In this document: piece by piece, positions 39,675-52,072 of the stretch
Layout: each line of letters opens with the position of its first letter
How positions within the stretch are numbered: the first letter of the stretch is position 1
Source: Megamerina dolium
Taxonomy: Eukaryota > Arthropoda > Insecta > Diptera > Megamerinidae
Reading direction: 5' to 3'
NCBI GenBank assembly: GCA_963854835.1
Contig: OY978525.1
Coordinates: 33,007,253-33,071,252, forward strand
Length of the DNA: 64,000 nucleotides
The notes under the pieces: model-generated
Databases searched by the model: none
Told to the model about the DNA's origin: nothing
The model's input: the letters and a program-made list of their open reading frames with translations, nothing else
Position numbers and translations under genes: made by a program

Positions 39675-42531
39675 AATCTCCTTACAGTCGGCTGGGGCCG
39701 ACCAAATTATACCCTGCATATGTAGATATATATATATATAAAAAGTTTACTCGAGTATCCATCTCTTTCTTTTATTTCCACTTTTTGAAAAACAATTTTT
39801 GCATATACTACTAATTTACACCCGAAATATGGTTGACTTTGACGAAGTACTTTGTATGCTATGAGGGGAGCTATATAATAAGTGGGCGTGGCTTACCTCT
39901 TTCTTGTAAATCCAAGTAATTGTTCAATATTAATCCACACCTTAAATTTGTTTGTCCTACGTTGAGTAGTTCGTAAGTTATAGCGGTTTAAATTTGTTTA
40001 CATTTTCGCAACTTTGTATGGTAGCCCCATTAATAAGTGGGCGTGGCATGTTGATTTTTTGCCAGATTATGTACAACTACCATATTAACCTAAGTATTAA
40101 TTATGATTGTTCTAGAAAGTAGATTGCAGAAGCTGCAGCTATCTCAATTTAAAAGATATTCAGTCATCCTGTATGGGAGCCACTATAACCAATGGACGTG
40201 GTGCGCCCATTTCCTGTGAGCCTAGTTGCTTGTACAATACTAATCCATACCTTAAATCTCGTTGTCCTACGCTAAATGGTTTGTAAGTTATGGCGGTTAA
40301 AATTTTTGTTTAATTTCCTCAACTTTGTATGGGAGCCCCAATAAGAAGTGGGCGTGGTAAGCTGATTTTTTGCCAGATTATTTCTGACTACCATATTAAT
40401 CTAAGTGTCAATTATGGTTATTCTAGACAGAAGATTGCCGAAGGTACGGCTATTTCAATTTAAAAGAATTTCAGTCATTTTGTATGAGGGCTACAAAAAA
40501 CAGTGGGCGTGGCGCACCCATTTCCTGTGAGCCTAATTGCTCGTGCAATACTAATCCACACCTTAAATCTCGTTATTCTACGCTGGATAGTTTGCAAGTT
40601 ATGGAGCTTAAAATGTTAGTTTAATTCCCTCGACTTTGTATGGGAGACTCATGAAAGAGTGGGCGTGGCACACTGATTTTCTGCCACATTTTTGCCGACT
40701 ACGACATTAATTTAAGTGTCAATTATGGTTATTCTAGACAGAAGATTGCCGAAGTTACAGTTGTTTCAATTTAAAATTTGTATGGGGGCTACGATAAACA
40801 GTGGGTGTGGTGCGCCCATTTCCTGTGAGCCTAGTTGCTCGTACAATACTAATCCATACCTTAAATCTCGTTATTCTACGCTGAACTGTTTGCAAGTTAT
40901 AACCGGTAACATTTTGTTTAATTTCCGCAACTTTGTATGGCAGACCCAAAAAGGAGTGGGCGTGGCACACTGATTTTTTGCCATATTATTTCTCACTGCC
41001 ATGTTAATCTAAGTGTCAATTATGGTTATTCTAGACAGAAGATTGTAGAAGTTACAGCAGTTTCAATTTAAAAGAAGTACAGACACTTTGTATGGGAGCT
41101 ACGCTAGAAAGTAGGCGTGGCTCACCCACTTTTGGCGAGGTTATATAGTAGTATAATATAACTCTATGTGCCAAATATTGTTGTCCCAGGTGGTATATTA
41201 TTTCATCTGACCGAAATGAATATACCATGCATATTGCATTATGCAATATGCATGTCCTACGCTAAATGGTTTGTAAGTTATGGAGCTTAAAAGTTTTAGT
41301 TTAATTCCCTCGACTTTGTATGGGAAACCCATGAAGGAGTGGGCGTGGCACACTGATTTTCTGCCAGATTTTTGCCGACTACGATATTAATTTAAGTGTC
41401 AATTATGATTATTCTAGACAGAAGATTGCCGAAGTTACAGTTGTTTCAATTTAAAATTTGTATGGGGGCTACGATAAACAGTGGGCGTGGTGCGCCCATT
41501 TCCTGTGAGTCTAGTTGCTCGTACAATACTAATCTACACCTTCAATCTGGTTGTTCTACGCTAAATGGTTGGTAAGTTATGGAGCTTAAAAGTTTGAGTT
41601 TAATTCCCTCGACTTTGTATGGGAGACCCATGAAGGAGTGGGCGTGGCACACTGATTTTCTACCAGATTATTACCGACTACGATGTTAATTTAAGTGTCA
41701 ATTATGGTTATTCTAGACAGAAGATTGCTGAAGTTACAGCTATTTCAATTTAAAATTTGTATGGAGGCTACGATAAACAGTGGGCGTGGTGCGCCCATTT
41801 CCTGTGAGCCTAGTTGCTCGTACAATGCTAATCCATACCTTAAATCTCGTTGTCCTACGCTAAATGGTTTGTAAGTTATGGAGCTTAAAAGTTTTAGTTT
41901 AATTCCCTCGACTTTGTATGGGAAACCCATGAAGGAGTGGGCGTGGCACACTGATTTTCTGCCAAGTTATTACCGACTACGATATTAGTTTAAGTGTCAA
42001 TTATGGTTATTCTAGACAGAAGATTGCCGAAGTTACAGCTGTTTCAATTTAAAATTTGTATGGGGGCTACGATAAACAGTGGGCGTGGTGCACCCATTTC
42101 CTGTGAGCCTAGTTGCTCGTACAACACTAATGCACACCTTAAATCTCGTTATTCTACGCTGAACTGTTTGCAAGTTATAACCGGTAACATTTTGTTTAAT
42201 TTCCGCAACTTTGTATGGCAGACCCAAAAAGGAGTGGGCGTGGCACACTGATTTTTTGCCATATTATTTCTCACTGCCATGTTAATCTAAGTGTCAATTA
42301 TGGTTATTCTAGACAGAAGATTGTAGAAGTTACAGCAGTTTCAATTTAAAAGAAGTACAGACACTTTGTATGGGAGCTACGCTAGAAAGTAGGCGTGGCT
42401 CACCCACTTTTGGCGAGGTTATATAGTAGTATAATATAACTCTATGTGCCAAATATTGTTGTCCCAGGTGGTATATTATTTCATCTGACCGAAATGAATA
42501 TACCATGCATATTGCATTATGCAGGGTATAA
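39675..42531 (+). repeat. long tandem array, about 300-bp unit, GGGCGTGG motifs
   Basis: Begins with a hairpin-like end (GTCGGCTGGGGCCGAC at about 39,688) and TTATACCCTGCATA (39,707-39,720). It ends with the inverse TATGCAGGGTATAA (42,518-42,531). In between, about nine units carry TTTGTATGGGAG, then GTGGGCGTGGC near 39.88, 40.03, 40.35, 40.66, 40.95, 41.34, 41.64, 41.94 and 42.24 kb, plus TCAATTATGGTTATTCTAGA. Blocks 40.69-41.24 and 41.97-42.52 kb are nearly identical with a 1,278-bp offset. The small open frames inside are repeat artefacts. Confidence 0.9.
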
Positions 42532-42739
42532 TAATGGCTTTGTACGAGAGGACGTGTACACTATACTTTTACCCACTAAAACGTGGGCCCCAGCACCATA
42601 CGTACTTCTCTCAGAGTAATTTCTATGGAATATGTTGTGAATCTACGGGCGATGTAAAGCAAACTTTTTGGGAGCCCAAGCGGACTTGCAGCACTTGGGT
42701 GTGCTGCAAGTATAATTCCGTAAAGATTTATTCGCCAGA

Positions 42740-43330
42740 ATATAGGACTGTATAGGAGATATGGCTATACCTCAGTAATTTTTAGAGGAATATGACGACA
42801 TTATTAAGCGGATATTGCGAACTTTGTATGAAAGCTATTTAAAATAGTGGGCGTATGTGCCTTAATTTTTCACCAAACTATTATCTATTAAATTACAGTC
42901 TATATTGTCTATACAGTATATATATATTTACCTATCTTACAATCATTTTTAATACAATCGCGACATCATTGAGCGGATCATAGCAATGACTTTGTATGGA
43001 AAATATTTGAAATAGTAGGCGTGGCTCCTTTCGTATTTTACTCAAGTTTGACTAAACTAAACAGAACCCTACATATAATTTTTTGAGGAATATAGTGACA
43101 CTATTAAGCGGATCACTGTGAACTTTATATGGGAGCTCTTTGAAATTGTGGGTGTGGCATCGTCAATTTTTCACCAAATTTTGCCAACGAAAATATAATC
43201 TCTATATAGGAGATTTGACTGTCTCACAATAACTTTAAGGTGATTGCAACGTAATTCAACAATCACAGCAGTGATTTTATATAGAAGGTATTTGAAAAAG
43301 TGGACATGGCTCCATAAGATGATTTTATGT
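42740..43330 (+). repeat. second tandem repeat family, about 140-157-bp unit
   Basis: Four diverged units with AAGCGGATCA, then ACTTTGTATGGGAG-like words, TTTGAAATAGTGGGCGTGGC and TTTTTCACCAAA, at about 42.81, 42.97, 43.12 and 43.26 kb. It shares the GGGCGTGG theme with the adjacent array but has a different unit. Confidence 0.7.
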
Positions 43331-43599
43331 GTACGCAAGAGCGATTTTACGTCAATAAAATCTTCATAAATCTTCATCTTCATTTTATCTGAAGAAAACA
43401 ATAAGAAATTTTCAACCGACGCGTTTCACTTTTTTATGAAATTTTACCTGATTTGATTTACAATTTATATAAGAATTTATATAATAGCATTGAAATGTTC
43501 ATGGGGATGGTTTTGTCTTGGACTATATTTTGTAGAAGACAATACCAAAAGATTCACAACCATTTTTGAGATATTGGCTTTCATATGATGATAAAACTC

Positions 43600-43896
43600 C
43601 TAAAATTGGTGCATTGGATTCGAAAAATATATATATACATTTTGGGGATTAGCCGAATCAGACCACTTATATGGGTCCATTTTCGTCTGTGGATAAAACA
43701 AGGTGGTCTTTTGTGGAGATAGGCCTTTGATCCTTCCATGAAGGATCCAGGCCTCCTGAACCAGTGCAATGTCAAACTCATCCTCATCGAAGCTCGGCAC
43801 CATCATCTCTGATGCTGCTTTGCTGTGATGAATATTGAGTTGACACACATTTAGTGGTTCCTGGCGCGGGTTCGGAAAATGTTTGTCATTCGTCAT
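43600..43896 (-). pseudogene. LINE endonuclease N-terminal fragment (R1-like)
   Basis: A minus-strand frame gives QEPLNVCQLNIHHSKAASEM, then FDIALVQEAWILHGRIKGLS and TTLFYPQT. These match the start of the APE endonuclease of R1/I-like non-LTR elements (N-x-x-H-S-K-A-A and the catalytic Glu in VQEAW). It is cut off after about 98 residues. Confidence 0.75.
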
Positions 43897-43899
43897 AAT

Positions 43900-44796
43900 T
43901 CTAGTTTTTTTACTATCGGCCCATATGGGTGGTTCTGGGAATCGTAGAGGGAAAGGTGTCGCACCATGTAATATATCTTTAAAAAAAAGTAGCGCGTAAA
44001 ATTATATGTGACATTGTAAAACAAACAGTATTGATAAACCCTTCTCAAGTCCAGAATGTACAGATTGCCCTAGTCGCAGCAGCACAAAAATCAATTTGCA
44101 GTAGCTATTCTAGAAACTATTCAAATATAATGTTGGATTAATGTGCTAATAGGTAACTATTTCACCTATTTTAGATTGGATTAGCATATAGATTAGTTTG
44201 GATTAATTAATTAACTAATTCGTTATAAAATGTAAAGCAATAAGTGTGAGACATCGTGTTGAATTAAAAATAATAAAATGTAAAAAAAAAGAAAGAATGA
44301 AATAAAACAAAATTCACATGAAATTAAAATTAATACGAGTATGTAGAATTTTAAAAATGTTGCTTAAGCATATGTATACTTATTCAATTCAATGAATACA
44401 GCTTGGTAGTGTTATTTAAAAAACAAAATAAATATATTCATTTATTTGAAAAGTAATTGGTTATTACTATTATTGCTGTTGTTTTCATTGTTCTTATTCT
44501 CGTTCTTTATACTATACATTTTTTCTAAGTTAACTTGTTTTCTTTTTTTAAATGATTTGAATGGCAATCGTCGCCTTTGATATCGTTTAGGTCTGCTTAC
44601 GTATTTTGAATTGCGTTCTAATGTTTAATGTTGTTTAACTTATTTCTTCCAATTACTTGTATTTTATATATTTTGTTGTTGTTATTATGATGATGATCAT
44701 CGTAAATGAGCATGTATCGTATATCGTCGTAGAGGTTTAAAGTTCAACATTTCACAAATATTATTTATTATGTAGCACGCCGAATACATATATACA
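43900..44796. other. noncoding stretch, no feature recognised
   Basis: AT-rich, with no gene, RNA or repeat boundary that I can support. Confidence 0.35.
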
Positions 44797-45219
44797 TACA
44801 CTTGAGTCTAAAAGTATTCAGACGACTATAAAAAATTTGTTTTCAAATAATTGCTTATTGATATATTTAATATGTTAAATTCGAAAAACATTTTGGCAAC
44901 TTCCTCGTGATTTTATCTATTTTGGTTCTTAGAAAACTGTCTGTCTGTTTGCGATATTTCAATAAAAAGTGCTTCAAAGTAACCTGATGAGGTATATAGA
45001 GATAGGCACTCCACAAATAATAAGATCATGTCCACTACATGAGTTAAACATAGTTGTTGTACCATGCATTTGGAGTCGCTGAATTCAAATCCGAGTTTTA
45101 TTTATTAACTGAAAACAAAATTTACCTAAAATGGCCTCTAAGCGATTGAAATGTAAGATCAGGCACCATGAATTTTTTCTCTCCAACATGGTTACCCTCA
45201 CAAAATTCAAATTTTTTTA

Positions 45220-45960
45220 AACATAATTCGCTCCCAGCGCTCATAGGGTCCAATATAAAGGGTTACAATATATGATCAACACCCATTCATTTTTGGTACT
45301 CAAAAATTTTTCAGAACATACTTACTCCCTATCTTTACTCTTTAAAAATGAGCTTAAAATCGAAAAATAACCCCATAATTATATTGTATAGGGATAGCCT
45401 CTAAAAAAGTGAAATGTATGAAAGGCTCACTCACCTCACTATAGCCAACAGAAGATGGCGGCAATAGGATAGACAGCATCATTAATACACGGTAACACAA
45501 TGGGCGAATTTTGGACTAAGTGCGCCCTCCTTTTGGGGGCTTCCGCATAACCTGAGCTAACCTATGACAGACTCCTTTGCTACTTCAACATTTTACCCTA
45601 TGAGTAACTGCCCTCTAGACCCAACTCTAAAGGGGCTTCCCACGAAAATTAGCATTTTTATAAAATTTATTTCGAGCAAAAACGAGGAAGCGTCAAGATA
45701 TATGACCAATATCTATACATTTTTGTTACCCAACAGTTTTACTGAACGTACTTACTCTGTATCTTTACTCCTTAGGGATCGGCAAATCCTGAAAATCGGC
45801 AAACAACATTTCTCTTAAATAGAATTACCTTCCCATCATCACTCCTTAGAAGGATCCCCTACAAAATGAATATTTTTATAAAATTGGTTCTCCGAGAGCA
45901 AGTTCTAACATACACGATACTCAAGACTTTGAAATTTCGACTCATCGGACCAAAAGTAAT
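45220..45960 (+). repeat. degenerate tandem repeat with TTTACTCCTTAGGG words
   Basis: Recurrent words CATACTTACTCCCTATCTTT, ACTCCTTAGGGATC, CTTCCCACGAAAATTAGCAT and CTACAAAATGAATATTTTTA. The units are irregular, about 120-190 bp. Similar words, partly in reverse, are found at 7.74, 16.8 and 49.3 kb. Confidence 0.55.
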
Positions 45961-46045
45961 GTGTTACAATCCGGAATTTCTCATTTAGTATTTTGTATTC
46001 GGGTTGCTGAAAAACATCAATTTCCCGGGAATGTTGTTTAATGTT

Positions 46046-46480
46046 GCCTGGACAATTTCCACCTCGGATGAGCGAATGCTTGGAGTTTTCGAGAGAAAAG
46101 TCCTACGCAAGATCTTTGGACCTACTTGCGTTGGTGGCGAGTACCGAATAAGGTACAACCATGAGCTGTACGAGCTGTATGCCGATATTGACATAGTAAA
46201 GCGCATCAAAATCCAGCGGCTGCGCCTGCTAGGTGATGTCGAGCGAATGGAAGAACACGCTCCAGCTAAGAAGGTGTTATATTCGGAACCCGCTGGAGGA
46301 CGACGCAGAAGAGGAAGACCAAACCTCCGGTGGAAAAACCAAGTACTTGGGAACCTGACGGCGCTTGGAATTTCTAACTGGCGCCAGCTAGCGAAGAACA
46401 GAGATGGCTGGCGAAGCATGTTATTTTCGGCCTAAATCGATATTCGGTTGTTATGGCCATATAAGTAAGTAAGTAAGTAA
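46046..46480 (+). mobile_element. severely 5'-truncated copy of the (AAGT)n-tailed LINE
   Basis: Starts at GCCTGGACAATTTCC and is nearly identical to 15.44-15.88 kb through the stop codon and the AAGT tail. Target duplication GTTGTTTAATGTT (46,033-46,045) against GTTGTTTAATTTT (46,481-46,493), 12 of 13 matching. It encodes only the post-RT C-terminal part (ERMLGVFERKVLRKIFGP onward). Confidence 0.92.
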
Positions 46481-46839
46481 GTTGTTTAATTTTATTCATT
46501 TTACTATATATTTTTATATTTTAATGTAGAGTTATACTCCAAATTTGTCTGATTTTTTAATATTCTATAAAATTGTTCTGATTTCTCTGATTTTCTTATA
46601 TTTTCATAATTTCTATATTTTATATTTATGAGTTAGTTTGGTTTTTAACGATTTCTAACCAAACTATTTAAAAACTCTACTTAATTTTACGTAAATATTT
46701 AATATTGTCAAGAAAGTCATTTTCTACTTGACCATGATTGACTATTTAATTGATTAGAATTTTTAGAAAAGAAAGCATTAAGAAATGTCAAAATTAAATA
46801 GACTATAGTGCCTGAATACTTTTGTATTGTACTGTAAAT

Positions 46840-47290
46840 AAGTATAGGTACATGCAAAATATCTCTCTACAAGTAGACATAATTTTACCACAATCAAAAC
46901 GCACATTTAATATCAAATATAACTTTCCACTTTTTAGTACTTAATGACTGGTGTTGATTTTATAATTTTTATTACAATATTTTTACCACTGTGGTTGTTA
47001 TTATTTTAATTTTGATTAGCAAGTATGAAATTACCACATGCTTGCTTACAACGATCATGTGACATTCAGTAGGTTTATGAATCATATTTTATTTTCCATA
47101 ATTACATAATTACTCTCATATTGAGACACTTTAAATTGAAATATGTAAAGTATATGTAATTAAATGACATCTTACTTTTTTCAAGTTTCATAATATTCAT
47201 TTTATTTCCGACAGTATCACACAAAATGTTATGTCTTTGTATTTCAAGCAGCGGCAACACTATGTCTCAGTATAAAAATGTAGATAATTT
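46840..47290. other. noncoding stretch, no feature recognised
   Basis: AT-rich, with no gene or repeat boundary that I can support. Confidence 0.35.
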
Positions 47291-47293
47291 TTA

Positions 47294-48018
47294 GGGGTTA
47301 GGTTAGGTTAGGATATTGTGGCTGCCCTCGAAGAGGACACACTTAAGCCAGAAAGGCCCTTTCTGGTACCACTGCGCTTCTTCTCTAGTAGTTTTGTGTG
47401 TGTTACATTTGGACAGTATTAGAAGGGACCTACTTAGATAAGCCGGTTCCGAAAGGCAGTACATCACTTTTTCTGAGATTTGTCACAGAGCTCTTTAAGA
47501 AGCTTTTCATGGTAAAATACAGTGTGTTCCGACCCTTTCCCGCTATATTTTGTGTCATTATCATCGTGACAGTATTCGATTTTAGTTATAGATCGCTACA
47601 CGAAAGAACAACGCATTGAAATCGTCGAATTTTAGATCTTAAATTCCAAGTCGATGGTGCAAACGCTACGATCGATTCACCAAAAATGGGGACGCAATCA
47701 CCACATTAGTGAAACAGCTGTGCGCAAGACTGTGAATAAATTTAATCAAACTGGGTCCGTACTTGATGTTCCGAAGCTAACCAGAAAGCGGAATGCACGC
47801 AGCGCTGAGAATATTGCTGCCGTAAGTGAAAGTGTCGTCGCATAAAATATTTAGAAAAATTCCGAAGCGTTTGCGTTTTATTTCAAATCAAAGTACCACA
47901 CGTCTTAAAGCAAAACCCTGTATTACTCCCGGAAGAATTGCCAATTGCTTGCCGAGGATTGAACCCATGACCTACGGCTCAGAAAGCCAACGCATTAACC
48001 ACTGTGCTACGGCACCCA
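47294..48018 (-). mobile_element. SINE with TTAGG-like tail, split by a mariner fragment
   Basis: The 3' half at 47,294-47,519 and the head half at 47,921-48,018 form one SINE once the 401-bp insert is removed. The tail on plus is GGGGTTAGGTTAGGTTAGG, as in the 7.3-kb copy. The head (CCACTGTGCTACGGCACCC) is still recognisable. Confidence 0.88.
47520..47920 (+). mobile_element. deleted mariner-like element nested in the SINE
   Basis: 401 bp flanked by TA on both sides (47,518-47,519 and 47,921-47,922), with ends beginning CAG. Inside is a broken transposase N-terminus: TKEQRIEIVEF, then LRSIHQKWGRNHHISETAVR, KFNQTGSVLDVPK and ENIAAVSESV. The last word also occurs in the DD41D mariner at 58.5 kb, so the families are related. 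The catalytic domain is gone. Confidence 0.82.
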
Positions 48019-48020
48019 CA

Positions 48021-49255
48021 TTTTTTAGCGGTTAGGCTGTTATAAAATCTTTTAGAAAACAATTAGAATATTATAGCATAATTTAATGACTATGTGATAT
48101 CCGATTTTCTTCAAGAGACCAACCAAAATAGAATTGTAAAAAGACTAGAAAGGAAACCAAATCAAGTTGTACTATCAGCAGAATTTTGTATATGTGAATT
48201 ATTAAGTTACGCACATCCAAGGGAAATAACCGTCTACGATGTTCTACGACCTATAGACTTTTACCCCGATGACGACTTTCTAAATTTTAATATACGACTT
48301 CTCAATATAACTGGGAAAAACTCTTGAATCATTCATTCATTAATAATACCTTGGTAATCAATATTTACACTTTAAACTCAGAGTTAAGAAGAACGCGTCC
48401 TATGTCAATAGATAGGCGTGAGGAAGTATTATTGTACTTGCGACCACAATAATTGTTTTTATCCGGTACTTGTATTGCACAAATAACAAACAAACAATCA
48501 TCATCGGCAGCTCAATAAACAAATATTTATCTACTTATATGATATTTAAATATACACACTATCAGCACAGCATGCGACACCATCATCATTATCATCGCCA
48601 TCACGCCACACCAGCATTTTAAGTACAATATTTACTCGTTATACAGTTGAATAACCAATCAAATAGCCATCATGTTACTGTAGCAGAAAATCATTAAGTA
48701 AGTGAGAACATTGTACTTTGAAATTGCCAAGCGCATGTGGTTATTTAGGTCCAAGGTATAAAATACTTCCCCCCGCATCGCCATATTTTGAATATCTGGT
48801 ATGTGCACTCGGTACATGATTTTCTCATTTTGTATCTACTTAAATACCATTAATTTATGTTACATATGAAATTATATATACATACAATTACCTAGACTCA
48901 TATGATAGATAAATATTATGATTGCTTTATTGTTTTTAGATAACATGATTTTTTACTAGCTTGAATGCAGAAAGAGAATGCAAAAAATCGAAAAATCGCA
49001 TGATGTAAATTATATAATTTAATTTCGTAAATTAAATAAATATGCCCACTTACAAACATCGTCCAATAGTAAATTGCATTCAATTCAACTTCGGACATAT
49101 ACACAAATGTACATTAAGGTGTTTCATGTCGTACAAAAAATATAATTTTTGTGGTTCTTATTATAAATCGAACTTTAGGTTAGTACATATTATCGACTGA
49201 CGATCATGAGCCAAAACTCGTTTATAATTTACATTTAATTTGTTCACGGTAAAAA
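48021..49255. other. noncoding stretch with one unexplained 77-codon frame
   Basis: A plus-strand frame at 48,094-48,327 (MISDFLQETNQNRIVKRLER...) has protein-like composition, but I recognise no family, splice context or repeat match. The rest is AT-rich with no feature. Confidence 0.3.
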
Positions 49256-49259
49256 ATTT

Positions 49260-49985
49260 GTCGAATATAAAAATAAAAATTTTGTAGGCGAGTCCCCCTA
49301 ATGGATAAGGGATTAGTTTATTTGAAGAAAATGTTGGCACAAAAACCTCTCTAGGGGGTATTCCTGGAAAATTATGATGTTATTTGTCGAATGTTGGTGA
49401 GCAAAAATGAATGGGGATGGGACATACATTTTAAACCTCTATGGGCACCCTACTGGGGGCAATCTTAGAAACTGTCAATTTTGTAGGTGAGCCTGATAAA
49501 AGTATGTGGTATAGGGCAAAAAAAAAACGGCCGGAAAATGCTGTCAGATGAATTAATGGGAGGCATATATTCCAATGCTGTAGAGGCGTTCCTCGGTAAT
49601 TATGAGATTATTTGTCGAATTTTAGATACTTTCAAGTCCATTTTGTATAGGAACCTCACTAAGAAGTAAAGATAGGGAGTAATTATGTTGAAGGAAAATG
49701 CTGGGCAGTAAAAATTAATTAAAATTGATCAGTAGAAGCGAAATTTGTAAAAGCCTCACTTTTGTATGGGAGATCCCTAAGCAATGACGTTAAGGTTAAC
49801 TATGTTCGGGGAAAAATGTTGGGTAGAAAAATGTACTGAGAATCGGTCCCACATCAACGCCCAAGGGGCAATTCTGGATATTTTAATGAATGAATCTGTC
49901 AGCTTACATAATTTTTTGAAGGTTAAAAAAAATGCAATCTGCAATTCGGATACAGTGACCTCAAATACATATCTCGCTTGATTGA
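49260..49985 (-). repeat. degenerate repeat, family of 45.2-46.0 kb
   Basis: Words such as CATTTTGTATAGGAACCTCAC, TAAGAAGTAAAGATAGGGAG, TAATTATGTTGAAGGAAAATG and GGGAGATCCCTAAGCAATGA. These read as the reverse complement of the 45-kb family (CTCCCTATCTTTACT). Three to four units. Confidence 0.5.
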
Positions 49986-50525
49986 TAAGACCTTTTCCAT
50001 TTTTGTATTCTTCTATTATTTTAGTTCACATTTCTTTTAGATAATTATCATAATAAAAAAAAAATCATTTTTAGAAGAAGACAGCAAGTTAATTTCGTAG
50101 ACACCTTAATAAAAAAATGTTTATAATAATGGCAATGTTTACAAATACTATGCTATATGAATGACCTTGATTGCTTACATGACAACTCTTTCCAAAAATC
50201 TAGCGAGTTCAATAGAAATTGCTAAATTCGATTAGTAATAAATAAATTTTTTAACATTTTCATCTCAACGAGATTTTCCACTTAATCGACCTTTTTAAAA
50301 ACCGACTTTCGAATATAACAAATATTCTATACATAATTTATATATGTCGATTAATCGAAAGAAAGTAACGGATTAAGAAAAATGACAACCCTGGTTTTGA
50401 CTCATAACTTTAGGAGGCTAAGGAAAGAAAGAGTATATTGTCCTATTACTAATTTATTTACGATCATTATTATTATTATTATTGTCAGCAATTTTTTTTA
50501 TTTAACCACAAATCAAACTATTTTA

Positions 50526-52072
50526 TTATACCCTGCATAATGCAATATGCATGGTATATTCATTTCGGTCAGATGTTTGTGTCCACTTGAAGGAATCTCC
50601 GGAGATATAGACATGGATATATATTCGTGATCAGCGTCGATTAAATTTTCGATTTAACGATGTCCGTCCGTCCGTCCGTCTGTCTGTCACCTGGCTGGTT
50701 CGCACGATAACTTGAGTAAATATTGAGCTATTTCGATGAAATTTGGCACAAGTAACCTATGATCCAAGGGTACGGAGGGGATTGATATTGGGCATGATCG
50801 GTCAATAACCACGCCCACACCAAGCATTCAAAGCGACTAACCTCGAAATTTTCAAAATCTTTAACTTGCTATAACTCACACAATATACCACTTGGGACAA
50901 CAATATTTTGCACATAGAGTTATATTATACTACTATAAAACCTCACCAAAAGTGGATGAGCCACGCCTAATTTCTAGCGTAGCTCCCATACAAAGTGTCT
51001 GTACTTCTTTTAAATTGAAACTGCTGTAACTTCTACAATCTTCTGTCTAGAATAACCATAATTGACACTTAGATTAACACGGCAGTCAGAAATAATATGG
51101 CAGAAAATCAATGTGCCACGCCCACTCCTTTTTGGGTCTCCCATACAAAGTTGCGGAAATTAAAAAAAATGTTACCGGTTATAACTTGCAAACTATTCAG
51201 CGTAGAATAACGAGATTTAAGGTGTGGATTAGTATTGTACGAGCAACTAGGCTCACAGAAAATGGGCGCACCACGCCTAGTGTTTATCGTAGCCCCCATA
51301 CAAATTTTAAATTGAAACAGCTGTAACTTCGGCAATCTTCTGTCTAGAATAACCATAATTGACACTTAAATTAATATCGTAGTCGGCAAAAATCTGGCAG
51401 AAAATCAGTGTGCCACGCCCACTCCTTCATGGGTCTCCCATACAAAGTCGAGTGAATTAAACTAAAATTTTAAGCTCCATAGCTTACAAACCATTTAGCC
51501 TAGGACAACGAGACTTAGGTTATGGATTAGTATTGTACGAGCAACTAGGCTCACAGAAAATGGGCGCACCACGCCCAGTGTTTATCGTAGCCCCCATACA
51601 AATTTTAAATTGAAACAGCTGTAACTTCGGTAATCTTCTGTCTAGAATAACCATAATTGACACTTAAATTAATATCGTAGTCGGCAAAAATCTGGCGAAA
51701 AATCAGCGTACCCATACAAAGTTGAGGAAATTAAACAAAAATGTTAACCACCATAACTTAGAAACTATTCAACGTAGGACACCAAATTTAAGGTGTGGAT
51801 TAACATTGAAAAATTAATTGGATTTACTAGAAAGTGGTAAGCCACGCCCACTTTTTATATAGCTCCCATACTAAGCCTCGGAATTATCTTAAAATCCTTT
51901 TACTTCGTCAAAGTCAACCATATTTCGGGTATAAATTCGTAGTATATGCAAAAATTGTTTCTCGAAAAGTGGAAATAAAAGAAAAGTTGGATATTCGAGT
52001 AAACTTTTTATATATAAATCTACATATGCAGGGTATAGTTTGGTCGGCCCCAGCCGACTGTAAGGAGATTTT
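50526..52072 (-). repeat. reverse-orientation copy of the 39.7-42.5 kb repeat element
   Basis: Begins TTATACCCTGCATAA and ends TATGCAGGGTATA (52,025-52,037), followed by the same hairpin end GTCGGC...GCCGAC and AAGGAGATTTTTT. It has about four internal 300-bp units with GCCACGCCCACTCC and CCCATACAAAG. It also carries a segment absent from the plus copy (50.58-50.88 kb), with a GTCCGTCCGTCCGTCTGTC run and AACTTGAGTAAATATTGAGC. Confidence 0.88.

Larger units (their letters stand above)
44799..46834. mobile_element. possible Tc1-like non-autonomous element with nested insertions
   Basis: TA then CACTTGAGTCTAAAAGTATTCAG at 44,797, and the complement of CAGTACAATACAAAAGTATTC, then AGG, ending at 46,834 followed by TA. 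The repeats share AAAAGTATTCAG and ACTATA but are imperfect. The interior has no transposase and includes diverged repeats and the LINE copy at 46.05 kb. The pairing could be fortuitous. Confidence 0.4.

Noticed and set aside
40716..42251. Pairs of 71-85-codon open frames repeated at 40.7, 42.0 and 51.1 kb
   Set aside because: They are the same tandem-repeat unit read on both strands. Their conservation reflects repeat identity, not a protein.
48094..48327. 77-codon plus-strand frame with protein-like composition
   Set aside because: No recognised domain, no start context or splice evidence, and it lies in a repeat-rich region. Listed only as a noncoding stretch with an unexplained frame.
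50640..50690. GTCC/GTCT short-unit run as a CRISPR-like or regulatory array
   Set aside because: It is a simple microsatellite inside a dispersed dipteran repeat. There are no spaced repeats.
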